Source: Empedobacter sedimenti
GTDB lineage: Bacteria; Bacteroidota; Bacteroidia; Flavobacteriales; Weeksellaceae
Length of the DNA stretch: 64,000 bases
NCBI RefSeq assembly: GCF_030005555.1
Contig: NZ_JASCQG010000004.1
Location: forward strand, 1 to 64,000
Direction: 5' to 3'
Below are positions 1 to 8,793 of the stretch, one piece after another (positions within the stretch are counted from its first letter, which is position 1; each line of letters starts with the position of its first letter). The translations under genes were made by a program, and so were the position numbers. The notes beneath the pieces were generated by a model. The model was not told the DNA's origin, did no database searches, and worked only from the letters and a program-made list of their open reading frames with translations.

Positions 1-68
1 TAAAATTGCTCTGTTTCATAATTATCCCTAAGTTAATAAACTATATTTTTAAACGGTCCGGTTTTTAG

Positions 69-413
69 GGAAGATTAAAATTTTATGAAAATGGTAATGT
101 AAAAGAACAAGGTCAATTTGATAATAATGGATTACGGGATGGAATATGGGAAGCCTATTATGAAAATGGTATACTATGGGGTGTCGGGAAATTTCATAAG
201 GGAAAACAAACTGGTAAATGGAAATATTATCATAAAAATGCTATGTTACGAAGTATAGGAAAATATGATAATGATAAAGAAATCGGAATATGGAAATTTT
301 ATCACAAAAATGGTATATTAAAAGAAATTGGGAGAACAAAAAATGGCGAACAAATAAGTAAATGGAAATATTATGATGAGAAAGGTAATTTAATAAATAT
401 AATGGAATATTGA
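69..413 (+). pseudogene. YwqK-family (MORN_2 repeat) antitoxin-like protein, 5'-truncated and frameshifted
   Basis: The frame translates to about 114 residues made of five MORN_2/YwqK repeats of the pattern YYxNGxLxxxGxFxxGxxxGxWKYY. YwqK is the antitoxin of the B. subtilis YwqJ toxin, and such repeat proteins often act as immunity or antitoxin proteins. There is an in-frame TAG at 66-68 and no ATG before position 241, so the normal start is missing. The frame ends at 411-413, while the next frame, open from 389, reads KYNGILIKEN, which looks like the continuation of the last repeat. I therefore read this as a decayed gene lacking its 5' end and carrying a small indel near 392-410. Function is inferred from the repeats only. 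Confidence 0.6.
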
Positions 414-727
414 TAAAAGAAAATAGGATAATAGGTTTTTCTTCAAGTATTGTTATTAGCATAACAGCTTTACCAAATGGTAAAACAGATATTTCTCTTA
501 CAAATAAAATAAATAATAATGATTGTTTAAATAACATTAATTATTATTTTGATGGTCATAAAATTTTGTCTGCATTTAAGAAATTAAGTTCGAATAATAG
601 AAATGAAATAATTACATTAATAGGAACATTATCCTCAAATAAAAAAAGCATTTTATTTTATTTAAAGAATAAAACAGAATCTATTGCCTTAAAAAATCTT
701 AACGAAAAAGAACTAGATTGTTTTTAG
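410..727 (+). pseudogene. Probable frameshifted C-terminal part of the YwqK-like gene
   Basis: This reading frame gives 105 residues from a TTG at 410. It is already open from position 389, and its first residues (YNGILIKEN) continue the MORN_2 repeat pattern of the preceding frame, so it is more likely the downstream half of one broken gene than an independent gene. The rest, rich in Asn, Lys, Ser and Ile, matches no family I recognise. If it is an independent gene, it would start at the TTG that overlaps the upstream TGA stop. Confidence 0.4.
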
Positions 728-762
728 TATTTCTCTTAGATATTAGATTATTTTTTAAACTA

Positions 763-945
763 ATCTGTTTTATCTTAATCAGAAACTCGGTTAATTACAA
801 ACATAGTTGTTTTACTTTACCTGAGTACTCAGTTTATTATAAGCAAGTCCGTTTTACTTTTCTCGAGCCTTCAGTTTATTACAAACAAGTCTGTTTATAA
901 TGTTTGCCAAGAAGATTTAATTGTAAACAAGTGTGTTTGTAATGT
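763..945 (+). repeat. Tandem palindromic repeat cluster A (~42-bp units)
   Basis: About four and a half imperfect tandem units of 41-43 bp begin near 763, 794, 836, 878 and 919. Each starts with a core like ATTACAAACAAGTCTGTTT. It is followed either by a short hairpin arm such as CTGAGTACTCAG, or by the reverse half of the core (TGTTTATAATG), so the core itself forms an inverted repeat. The same family occurs in opposite orientation at 17138-17364. The cluster fills the gap between the broken YwqK-like gene and the DUF6261 gene. No coding potential is visible. Confidence 0.75.
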
Positions 946-1030
946 TTTCTCAATATTAATTTTAAGATTTATTGATTATATTTATAAAACATTAAAATTA
1001 AATGAATTACAAATACTTAATCTACCTATT

Positions 1031-1735
1031 ATGAAAGTAAATTTATCAAAATTATCTACAAAAAATCTGGCGACATTGGCGCAGCGAATTATTAACTCTT
1101 CTCAAACCGGAAATTATACCATTGTAGAGAACCATCCTTTATTGTTATCGCTTATTGCGAGTTATCAAAACTACGACACGGTATACACAAAGTTGACCTA
1201 CAGTGGAAAAGGGAAAGAGGTGGCGACAGCTGATAAAGAGCGAGATGTTGCATTTAGTAACATGAAGGCTTTCCTGAATGGTTACCGTAAATTAACTTCT
1301 GTTGCAAACTATCAAGATGCGGAAGCTTTGTACAAAGTTTTCCAAACGTTTGGATTAGATTTGGACAGATTGAGTTATTCTGCCGAAACAGCGCAATTGA
1401 AGAAACTTATCGAAGAATTAGAAAAGGCTGAGAATACACAACGCATTACAAATTTAGCGCTTGCAACAGCTTTTGATGAATTGAAAACAAAGCATACAGA
1501 TTTCGAGATTTTATTTGCGCAACAGGCAGAGGCGAACGGAGAGCTTCGCCAGATTGCAAGTGCAAGCTCTACAAGAAAAGAATTGGAACAAGTGTTGCGT
1601 GCTTACCTCAATCTAATTACTGCAATGAAAGATGTACCTGATTGGACAAAATTGTACCATGATTTGAACGAAATTGTGAAAGCTGCAAAGAATAGTTCTC
1701 TGTCTACGAATGGAACAAGCGAACCGACATTATAA
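1031..1735 (+). CDS. DUF6261 family protein
   Basis: This encodes 234 residues that look mostly alpha-helical, with no signal peptide or membrane segment, starting MKVNLSKLSTKNL. The length, the N-terminal pattern and the helical make-up resemble the DUF6261 family, which is common in several copies in Flavobacteriia and has no known function. Its codon use looks less AT-rich than the flanking orphan genes. It lies directly after repeat cluster A and 18 bp before the next gene. The family assignment is from memory of family members and is moderately sure. Confidence 0.65.
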   Translation: MKVNLSKLSTKNLATLAQRIINSSQTGNYTIVENHPLLLSLIASYQNYDTVYTKLTYSGKGKEVATADKERDVAFSNMKAFLNGYRKLTSVANYQDAEALYKVFQTFGLDLDRLSYSAETAQLKKLIEELEKAENTQRITNLALATAFDELKTKHTDFEILFAQQAEANGELRQIASASSTRKELEQVLRAYLNLITAMKDVPDWTKLYHDLNEIVKAAKNSSLSTNGTSEPTL

Positions 1736-1753
1736 AATTATTAAATAGTTTCT

Positions 1754-2239
1754 GTGCTTAAAAAAACATTCATAATTCTTTGTTCTATTATAATTCTAAT
1801 CGGTTTATTTTGGATAATTTCAAAAAGGTTTGATGCTTACAATTTTGAAAAAGCAAGTACATCTTGTGATACAATAACAGTCATTAATGAAGAAATAATC
1901 TTATATTTTAAAGATTTTAAACATGATGATATCGAAAAAATAAATTTAAGAATTCGTAGAGATGGAAAGTTTGTAAAAGATACAACCTTGCTAAATAATG
2001 TTTCATGCAATTCTGTAGAAAGTTCATATTGCTCTTTCTATTTAAATCAAACAAAAATATACAGAAAAGACACCATTTATCTCACAACAGCTAATCAAAA
2101 AACGTATACAATTAATGGTTTTGATTATTTTGTGAGTGAACATTATGGAATGTTTGGTTCACTTGGTGATTATTATTGTAATTTTTTTGATGAATTTATA
2201 ATAAATGGAAAAAGAACGAATCAAATTATCAATAAATAA
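1754..2239 (+). CDS. Hypothetical protein with one N-terminal membrane segment
   Basis: This encodes 161 residues from a GTG at 1754. Residues 4-24 form a hydrophobic helix (FIILCSIIILIGLFWII), either a signal anchor or an uncleaved signal peptide, followed by a positively charged turn and a soluble domain with several cysteines (for example SCD, VSCNS, YYCNF) that would sit outside the cytoplasm. I recognise no family. It is very AT-rich and follows DUF6261 by 18 bp. A strong hairpin terminator follows at 2266-2296. Confidence 0.55.
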   Translation: MLKKTFIILCSIIILIGLFWIISKRFDAYNFEKASTSCDTITVINEEIILYFKDFKHDDIEKINLRIRRDGKFVKDTTLLNNVSCNSVESSYCSFYLNQTKIYRKDTIYLTTANQKTYTINGFDYFVSEHYGMFGSLGDYYCNFFDEFIINGKRTNQIINK

Positions 2240-2265
2240 AGACACTTTATTTATTGATTCAACAA

Positions 2266-2296
2266 AAAATCCATCTCAGTTCTTGAGATGGATTTT
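2266..2296. terminator. Bidirectional hairpin terminator
   Basis: A perfect 13-bp stem (AAAATCCATCTCA / TGAGATGGATTTT) with a 5-nt loop lies between the convergent membrane protein gene and the efflux operon. A-tracts and T-tracts on both sides let it serve both directions. Confidence 0.8.
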
Positions 2297-2338
2297 ACAT
2301 TTATAAAAAACCTGAAATACTAAAAGTAATTATTCTGA

Positions 2339-3910
2339 TTAATGTCCTGCACTGATTACTTTACCTGCTCCTTTTTTGATAAAGAACAAAATAAACGGAA
2401 TACAGATAAGGAAAACAACTCCCAAATACAAAAAGATATCCATATAGGTAAGTACTGTAGCTTGTTTGGTAACTTGTAAATCCAACAAATTATAGGCTTT
2501 GTTCAATGCTTCGTTTGGTGCAAAACCTTTACTTATAAAACTCATTTGTAAGTTTTGTAAATGTTTCTGCACATCAAAATCGGATGTATCCAAATGAGAC
2601 ACTAAATCTCCTCGATGTCCCATCGTTAAACGAGAAATAAACGTTGTAATAATTGCAATACCAAACGAACCTCCTAATTGTCGCATCATTCCTGTAAAGG
2701 CAGCTCCTTCACCAATTTGTTGCCCTTTCAGACTCGAAAGTGAAAGTGTTGTAACAGGTACAAATAATAGGCCCAATCCTACTCCACGTACAATTAATGG
2801 CCAAAAGAAATGTTCTGATCCTGTGTCTGGTGTTAAGATTTTGTATGACCAAAAACTATAACAGAAAAAGATAAAGAATCCTCCTGCAACCATATATTTG
2901 GGTGGAACACCTTTTTGTAACATTGTTGCGATGATTGGCATCATAAATGCGGTCATCAATGATGAAGGAATTAATAATAAACCTGCATCAGTCGCTGTCC
3001 ATCCTAAAATTGATTGCGTATAGATTGGTATAATAAACGTTGATCCATATAATCCAAATCCTAAAATAAAAGATAAAATAGTACCAACTGCTAAGTTGCT
3101 ATCTTTTAGTACACGTAAGTTTACAATTGGATGATCGAATACTAATTCTCTCCAAACAAATAAAATGAATCCGAAGAAACTCGCTAAACTTAAAGTTACA
3201 ATCGTTGTGTTTTCAAACCAATCATCTTGTTGTCCGTGTTCTAATACATATTGTAACGATCCAACCGCAATAGCTAACAAAATAATTCCTAAGAAATCGA
3301 CTTGACTTAGTTTAGATTTCTCAGCATATTTTGGACTGCGAACAAATGACAACGTTAACAATACAGCAATAATCCCAATTGGAATATTGATGTAAAATAT
3401 ATAGGGCCAAGACCAATTATCAATAATATAACCTCCTAAAGGTGGACCAAGTGTAGGACCAACGATAACTCCCATTCCGTAAATAGCTTGTGCTAAACCA
3501 CGCTTTTCGGGTGGATAACTTTCGGTAATAATGGTTTGCGAAGTTACCAACAGCGCTCCACCACCAAGTCCTTGAATAAATCGGAACAAGATAATTTCCC
3601 ACAATGTTGTTGCATTTCCACAAAGAAATGAGGCAACTGTAAATATGATAATCGAAGCCGCAAAATAATTGCGTCGTCCAAATTGTTGCGACAACCAGCT
3701 GGTCATCGGTACTACAATTACGTTGGCAATTGCGTAAGCGGTAACCACCCACGCAATATCAGTTAAAGAGACACCCAAACTACCTTTCATGTCATTCATT
3801 GCAACGTTAACAATTGTGGTATCAACAATCTCTAACAAAGCACACATGATGGCAGTAATGGTGATGATTACACGTCTTGCACCATATTCAACTAAATTAT
3901 TTTCTTCCAT
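2339..3910 (-). CDS. DHA2-family MFS multidrug transporter (EmrB-like)
   Basis: This 523-residue inner-membrane protein has about 14 hydrophobic segments, the usual number for the DHA2 family of proton-drug antiporters. The antiporter motif C is visible as GVIVGPTLGPPLGG, along with an early acidic residue in the first membrane helix (LLEIVDTTIVNVAM) typical of EmrB/QacA. It is the last gene of a four-gene unit: regulator, outer-membrane channel, HlyD adaptor, then this pump, with 21 bp to the adaptor gene. The likely role is tripartite export of hydrophobic toxic compounds across both membranes. The substrate cannot be told from the sequence. Confidence 0.92.
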   Translation of the reverse strand: MEENNLVEYGARRVIITITAIMCALLEIVDTTIVNVAMNDMKGSLGVSLTDIAWVVTAYAIANVIVVPMTSWLSQQFGRRNYFAASIIIFTVASFLCGNATTLWEIILFRFIQGLGGGALLVTSQTIITESYPPEKRGLAQAIYGMGVIVGPTLGPPLGGYIIDNWSWPYIFYINIPIGIIAVLLTLSFVRSPKYAEKSKLSQVDFLGIILLAIAVGSLQYVLEHGQQDDWFENTTIVTLSLASFFGFILFVWRELVFDHPIVNLRVLKDSNLAVGTILSFILGFGLYGSTFIIPIYTQSILGWTATDAGLLLIPSSLMTAFMMPIIATMLQKGVPPKYMVAGGFFIFFCYSFWSYKILTPDTGSEHFFWPLIVRGVGLGLLFVPVTTLSLSSLKGQQIGEGAAFTGMMRQLGGSFGIAIITTFISRLTMGHRGDLVSHLDTSDFDVQKHLQNLQMSFISKGFAPNEALNKAYNLLDLQVTKQATVLTYMDIFLYLGVVFLICIPFILFFIKKGAGKVISAGH

Positions 3911-3931
3911 AATTTTTCTGAATATCGATGA

Positions 3932-5125
3932 TTATTTTGCAGAAGTTGATGATTTTAAAAGAATATCAGCTTCCACGTTCATACCTGGACGAATCAATTT
4001 CAACATTTCGTCTTTTTGATCAATAAATTCGATTTTAATCGGAACACGTTGAACAGTTTTCACGAAGTTACCAGATGCATTATCTGGAGGTAATAACGCA
4101 AATTTAGCACCAGTAGCTGGCGATAAAGATGTTACTTTCGCTTTAAATTCGTGATTTGGATAAGCATCAACTTTGATGATCGCTTCTTGTCCTTCTCTAA
4201 TTTTTTCTAACTGCGTTTCTTTGTAATTTGCAACAACCCAAAGATTATTTGATTTTACAATATTAAACAAAGATTGACCTGCTTGTACCAATTGTCCTGG
4301 TTGTAAATTAATCTTCGAAACTTGTCCATCTTCCGCAGCAATTACATACGTATAAGACAAATATAGTTTTGCGTTTTCGATGTTCGTTCTGCTTTGACCA
4401 ATTGCTGCTTCTGCTACTTTTATTTGTGCTTTTGATGCATCAGCTTGTGCTCTCGAAGTATTGACTTGTTTTGCTGTCGCTTGTGCTTGCTTCGCTGTAG
4501 AAGCCATTTGCGCACGAGATACACCTAATTGTTCTTGTACAACACGCAATTGTTTTTCTGCCGTTTCTTTTGCAGCCAAAGCTTGCTCGTATTGTTGTTT
4601 TGTGATTGATTGATTTTGATATAATTTATTGTATCGATCAAAATCATTTTTCGTTCTCCAAACTTGTACTTTTGCTGCTTCTACATTTGCTTGAGCTGTA
4701 TTAACACTTGCTTGAGCCGTTTCGATTGTAGTATTCGCCGCAACAGCACCAGCTTCTGTTACTCCGATTGCTGCACCAGCTTGAGAAACGCCTGCGTGCG
4801 CAACACCTAATTGACCCTCTGCTTGTAATAAAGCATCATTCGATTGTTGTAATTTCAAAGCAAACTCAGATCCGTCTAAAACAACCAAAGTATCACCTTT
4901 GTGAACCATTTGATTATCTTCTACTAAAATCTTTTGAATGTAACCTGAAACTTTTGGAATTACTGGCGTAATACGTGCTTCTACTTGCGCATCATCTGTA
5001 ATTTCGTGCGCTTGTCCGTGCATATATTTATAAACTCCGTATCCACCTCCTAAAAGGATTAAAGCTCCTAAAACGATGATAAATTTTGAGTTTATTTTTT
5101 TCTTTTCTTGATTATTTTCTTCCAT
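3932..5125 (-). CDS. HlyD/EmrA-family periplasmic adaptor protein
   Basis: This encodes 397 residues: a short cytoplasmic tail, one membrane helix (about 15-34), a biotinyl-lipoyl-like half (TPVIPKVSGYIQKILVEDNQ), a long alanine- and glutamine-rich coiled coil (about 100-265), the second lipoyl half (VSKINLQPGQLVQAGQ) and a beta-barrel domain. This is the EmrA layout. It connects the inner-membrane MFS pump to the TolC-like channel. It starts 12 bp after the channel gene ends, in the same operon. Confidence 0.92.
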   Translation of the reverse strand: MEENNQEKKKINSKFIIVLGALILLGGGYGVYKYMHGQAHEITDDAQVEARITPVIPKVSGYIQKILVEDNQMVHKGDTLVVLDGSEFALKLQQSNDALLQAEGQLGVAHAGVSQAGAAIGVTEAGAVAANTTIETAQASVNTAQANVEAAKVQVWRTKNDFDRYNKLYQNQSITKQQYEQALAAKETAEKQLRVVQEQLGVSRAQMASTAKQAQATAKQVNTSRAQADASKAQIKVAEAAIGQSRTNIENAKLYLSYTYVIAAEDGQVSKINLQPGQLVQAGQSLFNIVKSNNLWVVANYKETQLEKIREGQEAIIKVDAYPNHEFKAKVTSLSPATGAKFALLPPDNASGNFVKTVQRVPIKIEFIDQKDEMLKLIRPGMNVEADILLKSSTSAK

Positions 5126-5137
5126 AATAGTGTAATT

Positions 5138-6436
5138 CTATTGTATGTTTTCAGTTAAAATTCCGGTTGTGTAATAATATTCGTAGATCGCTAATTGTTC
5201 GTCAGCATCTCCTACTACTTGATTAATTTTTGCTTGTAATTGTTGTACATCAGCTTCTAACAAATCATCTGTATCAGCCAATCCATTATCATTTTTATCT
5301 TTTACAATTCTGTAGTTTTCGTTCGCTTGTTCTACTGCTTCTTTATAAACAAGATTTTTCTTTTTCGCTAATTCAAATTTCTGTAAAGCTTCACTTATTT
5401 CAACTTTCGCTTTATCAATTGTCGTCTCTTTTTGTAGCTCATTTTCAAGTTTCTGAGCTTTTGCAATTTCAACTTCCGTTTTGTTTTTATACAAAGACGA
5501 TAAATCATATTTTAATCCGACACCAACATTTGTTGCATTAGTAATAGAAGCAACTTTGTTAATATCCATTGCAACATATCCAGCAGAAACTGCAATCTGT
5601 GGATAATAAGCTGCTTTTGCTATTTTGATTTGATTTTCTGCCATTTGTTCTTTCAACTCATAGCTTTTTACATCTGTACGATGAGAAAAGTCTTGTGAAG
5701 CCTCCAATGTTGATAAACCTTCTACATCTTGTACATGTATAACTGTATTCTCCGTTTGTCCAGTTAAAATATTCAGTCTATAATTGATGTTTTTGTATTG
5801 CGTTTCGGCTTCATCAATTGCAACTTGTACATTAGATGCTTGTAATTTTGCTCTTAATAAATCATTTCTTGCAATGATTCCGTTATCCAAAAAGTTCTGA
5901 AAATCTTTGACACGTTGGTTTGCTCTCACCAAGTTTTCATTCAAAACATCGATAGAACGTTGTGTTTTGTACAATCCGAAGTATAAATTGATTGCTTGCC
6001 AAACTGTATTTTCTTTTGTTGCTTCGATTTGTAAGTTTGATAAATCAACCATCAATTCACTTTGCTTGATTCCATTCTTAATCTTGAAACCTGCAAAAAT
6101 TGGAAGCGAAGCATTTGCTTGTCCTAATAATAATTGATTAGGCTCTACTCCCATTCCTCCTCCATTTCCGGCAGCTGCCATCGGAAGTTTAATATCTACG
6201 TTTGTTGTCGTAAACAAATGCATGTATTGCCCGCTAAGCGTAACATCTGGTAAACGATTGTTTTTTGCGCTTTGCACTTTATACTCACTCGTATTTTTAG
6301 CAGCTTCGGCAACTTTTACAGCTTTACTGTTCTGTAAACTTTGTTGAATAATCTCCTGTAACGACACATTATTTTCTTGTGCCTGAGCTAAAGTTGCAAT
6401 CACTAAACAAATTGGTAAGAAAAATTTATTTTTCAT
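5138..6436 (-). CDS. TolC-family outer membrane efflux protein
   Basis: This encodes 432 residues with a signal peptide (MKNKFFLPICLVIATLAQAQ) and two similar halves rich in Ala, Gln and Asn heptads, as in TolC-type trimeric channels. It overlaps the end of the tetR gene by 11 bp and is followed closely by the adaptor and pump genes, which argues for one transcript. The likely role is the outer-membrane exit duct of the EmrAB-type pump. Confidence 0.93.
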   Translation of the reverse strand: MKNKFFLPICLVIATLAQAQENNVSLQEIIQQSLQNSKAVKVAEAAKNTSEYKVQSAKNNRLPDVTLSGQYMHLFTTTNVDIKLPMAAAGNGGGMGVEPNQLLLGQANASLPIFAGFKIKNGIKQSELMVDLSNLQIEATKENTVWQAINLYFGLYKTQRSIDVLNENLVRANQRVKDFQNFLDNGIIARNDLLRAKLQASNVQVAIDEAETQYKNINYRLNILTGQTENTVIHVQDVEGLSTLEASQDFSHRTDVKSYELKEQMAENQIKIAKAAYYPQIAVSAGYVAMDINKVASITNATNVGVGLKYDLSSLYKNKTEVEIAKAQKLENELQKETTIDKAKVEISEALQKFELAKKKNLVYKEAVEQANENYRIVKDKNDNGLADTDDLLEADVQQLQAKINQVVGDADEQLAIYEYYYTTGILTENIQ

Positions 6437-7055
6437 CGTATAGTATAATTGCTTTTAAAGAATCTATTAAGTAAGGATAATATTCTGCATGAATACGTTC
6501 TGAAAACTCTTCATGAGAAGACAATCCCCATTGTTTTAAATATGTTTTTTCGTTCAAAATTAAATACGAAGTCCCTCCGATAACGACCATTACAACAGCT
6601 TCTGCGGGCGCTTTACGTTTAAAAACACCTTTATTAAAACCTTCTTCGATAATGGTAGAGATATACGTTAAATTCTTAATCTTTAAGTCATTTACTTTTT
6701 GATCAACTTCCAATATAGAATCTCTCTTAGAATATTCTCTCGCCATAATGCGATGAAATTCAGGATTATCCAAAATTCGATTCAAATAAGATCTTAGAAC
6801 TTCTTTCAATTTTTCAAATGATGTAAGCGAATCATCCATTGCAATTTTTTCTAATGAAGCATTAAAAGTTTCAATTCTCCATCCAAATAACTGTTCAACC
6901 AATTTATCCTTAGAACCAAAATAATAACTGATCATCGCAATATTAATATTCGCTTCTTTTGCTATTTCGCGCACACTTGCCGCATCAATTCCACGACGAC
7001 CAAATACGCTTTCAGCAGCTTTTAAAATCTCAATTTGTTTTTCGCTTAAACTCAT
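6426..7055 (-). CDS. TetR/AcrR-family transcriptional regulator
   Basis: This encodes 209 residues. The N-terminal 50 residues form a TetR helix-turn-helix (ASVREIAKEANINIAMISYY). The rest is a helical ligand-binding domain with no close relative I can name. It is the first gene of the efflux operon, so it probably represses its own operon. A 16-bp inverted repeat overlapping the -7 box upstream (7079-7094) fits an operator. The inducer is unknown. Confidence 0.93.
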   Translation of the reverse strand: MSLSEKQIEILKAAESVFGRRGIDAASVREIAKEANINIAMISYYFGSKDKLVEQLFGWRIETFNASLEKIAMDDSLTSFEKLKEVLRSYLNRILDNPEFHRIMAREYSKRDSILEVDQKVNDLKIKNLTYISTIIEEGFNKGVFKRKAPAEAVVMVVIGGTSYLILNEKTYLKQWGLSSHEEFSERIHAEYYPYLIDSLKAIILYDEK

Positions 7056-7073
7056 TTATAAAATTTGAACGCG

Positions 7074-7094
7074 CAAAGTTAAACAAACGTTTAA
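7074..7094 (-). promoter_or_regulatory. Promoter -7 box and putative TetR operator of the efflux operon
   Basis: On the minus strand TAACTTTG (7074-7081) matches the Bacteroidetes -7 box TAnnTTTG. It overlaps an inverted repeat TTAAAC-AAAC-GTTTAA (7079-7094). It lies 19-39 bp upstream of the tetR start, where a repressor would block transcription. Binding by this regulator is inferred. Confidence 0.6.
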
Positions 7095-7159
7095 TTAATT
7101 TTAAAAATTTAAGTATTTATTTTAATAATTTTTACTAATACATTGATTAACTTTTATCT

Positions 7160-8431
7160 ATGAAAGAAATTTTTCTACATTACATATGGAAATTGAAGTT
7201 ATTTACAACTCAAAACATGCAAACTTTTCATGGAGATTTTGTAGAAATAATCAATGTAGGAAAGTTAAACTATGATGCAGGACCAGATTTTTTGGAAGCA
7301 GAAATCGTAATTGGAGACAAATTATGGGCTGGATCAGTTGAAATGCATGTTAATTCGTCGGACTGGAATTTACATCAACATACAAATGATTTAGCTTATC
7401 AAAATGTAATTTTACATGTCGTCTGGAATCATGATTGTGAGATTAACGAATTGCGCCAACGTAATGTACAAACCTTGATTTTACAAGATTTTGTAAAACC
7501 TGAAATTGTTTACAATTATCAAAATATCGTCAATTCTACATTAGATAAAATTTATTGCAAAGATTTTATTAATCAACTTGATTTATCTGAATTTAATTTT
7601 TGGTTTGAAGGTTTATTAATTGAGCGTTTTGAAGAAAAAACACTTTCTATCATTGAAGAATTTGAAAAAAATAACCAGAATTGGGAAGAAACGTTATTCA
7701 AAAGTTTAGCGATCAACTTTGGATTAAAAGTGAATGTAAATGCTTTTGAAATTTGGGCAAATTCATTTCCGTTTAATGTTTTACAAAAAATACAATTTGA
7801 GCCAAAAAAAGTAGAAGCTTTGTTTTTTGGACAAGCCGGCTTTTTGAATGATTATAATGAGAATGAATATTATAATCAATTAAAAACCGAATATCATTTT
7901 CTAAAAAATAAATATCAATTACACCCAGTAGAAAATAGTTTGTTCAAATTCTCAAAAATGCGTCCAATCGGTTTTCCTACGATTCGATTAGCGCAATTAG
8001 CCTCAATATATGTGGTTTACAAAAGCTTGTTTTCAGAGATTATTCAACCAAAAAACTTAAAAGAGTTTTATAAAATATTTGACAAAATAAAAATCAATCA
8101 ATTTTGGGAAACACATTATACATTCAAAAACGAATCAAAGTTTCAACTGAAAAACCTTTCAAAAGATAAGTTAAACAATTTATTGATTAATACAATTATT
8201 CCGATTCGATACGCGCACGAACGACAAAAAGATGAGGTAGAAATTGATTTTTACTTAGATTTATTAAATGAAATTGATGCAGAGAACAATTCTGTTTTAG
8301 ATGAATACGAACAAATTGGATTCAGAAATAAAACTGCAAAAGATTCGCAAATTTTAATTCATCTCAAAAAAAGATATTGCTCCGAGAAAAAATGTTTAAA
8401 TTGCGCTATCGGACATCATATTTTACGATAA
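7160..8431 (+). CDS. DUF2851 family protein
   Basis: This encodes 423 residues with the N-terminal block typical of DUF2851 (HYIWKLKLF ... NVGKLNYDAGPDFLEAEI ... WAGSVEMHVNSSDWNLH). The family is widespread in Bacteroidetes and has no established function; the conserved Asp, Glu and His residues in this block could form a nuclease-like active site, which is speculation. The C-terminus carries a Cys-rich motif (YCSEKKCLNCAIG). Its stop codon abuts the ATG of the next gene (TAAATG), so the two are probably co-transcribed. Confidence 0.85.
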   Translation: MKEIFLHYIWKLKLFTTQNMQTFHGDFVEIINVGKLNYDAGPDFLEAEIVIGDKLWAGSVEMHVNSSDWNLHQHTNDLAYQNVILHVVWNHDCEINELRQRNVQTLILQDFVKPEIVYNYQNIVNSTLDKIYCKDFINQLDLSEFNFWFEGLLIERFEEKTLSIIEEFEKNNQNWEETLFKSLAINFGLKVNVNAFEIWANSFPFNVLQKIQFEPKKVEALFFGQAGFLNDYNENEYYNQLKTEYHFLKNKYQLHPVENSLFKFSKMRPIGFPTIRLAQLASIYVVYKSLFSEIIQPKNLKEFYKIFDKIKINQFWETHYTFKNESKFQLKNLSKDKLNNLLINTIIPIRYAHERQKDEVEIDFYLDLLNEIDAENNSVLDEYEQIGFRNKTAKDSQILIHLKKRYCSEKKCLNCAIGHHILR

Positions 8432-8653
8432 ATGAAAGAGCAAATTAGAAATTTTACTGAAAATGAATGGTTTAATGTTATCTCGCGTTTTGCGGATAAA
8501 TTAGGAATTCGCGTTTCTAAATTGCGTCTTATTTTCATCTATTTATCGTTTGCTACGTTTGGTTTAGCCTTTATTGGTTACTTTATGATGTTATTTTTCT
8601 TTTGGGTAAAAGATTGTTTTATCATCAAAAGAAGATCTGTTTTTGATTTGTAA
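8432..8653 (+). CDS. PspC-domain small membrane protein
   Basis: This encodes 73 residues. The first half (ADKLGIRVSKLRLIFIYLSF) matches the start of PspC domains, in which a short helical segment precedes a membrane helix. One long or two short hydrophobic segments cover about residues 32-58. PspC proteins take part in phage-shock or envelope stress responses in enterobacteria, but many flavobacterial copies are uncharacterised. The start codon directly follows the DUF2851 stop codon. Confidence 0.7.
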   Translation: MKEQIRNFTENEWFNVISRFADKLGIRVSKLRLIFIYLSFATFGLAFIGYFMMLFFFWVKDCFIIKRRSVFDL

Positions 8654-8793
8654 GCTCACTTTATTTAATTACAAATAGTTAAAACCTATTATTTATTTTC
8701 TAATTTATAACTTTCTGTATTCTTGAAGGTTATATTGCTTATGCAATAAAGTGCGTGTTTTTGATTTATTTTTTCATCTAAAATCCTAAACCG

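Noticed and set aside
763-945. Repeat cluster considered as a CRISPR array
   Set aside because: Units are contiguous with no unique spacers, vary strongly between copies, and no cas gene is near.
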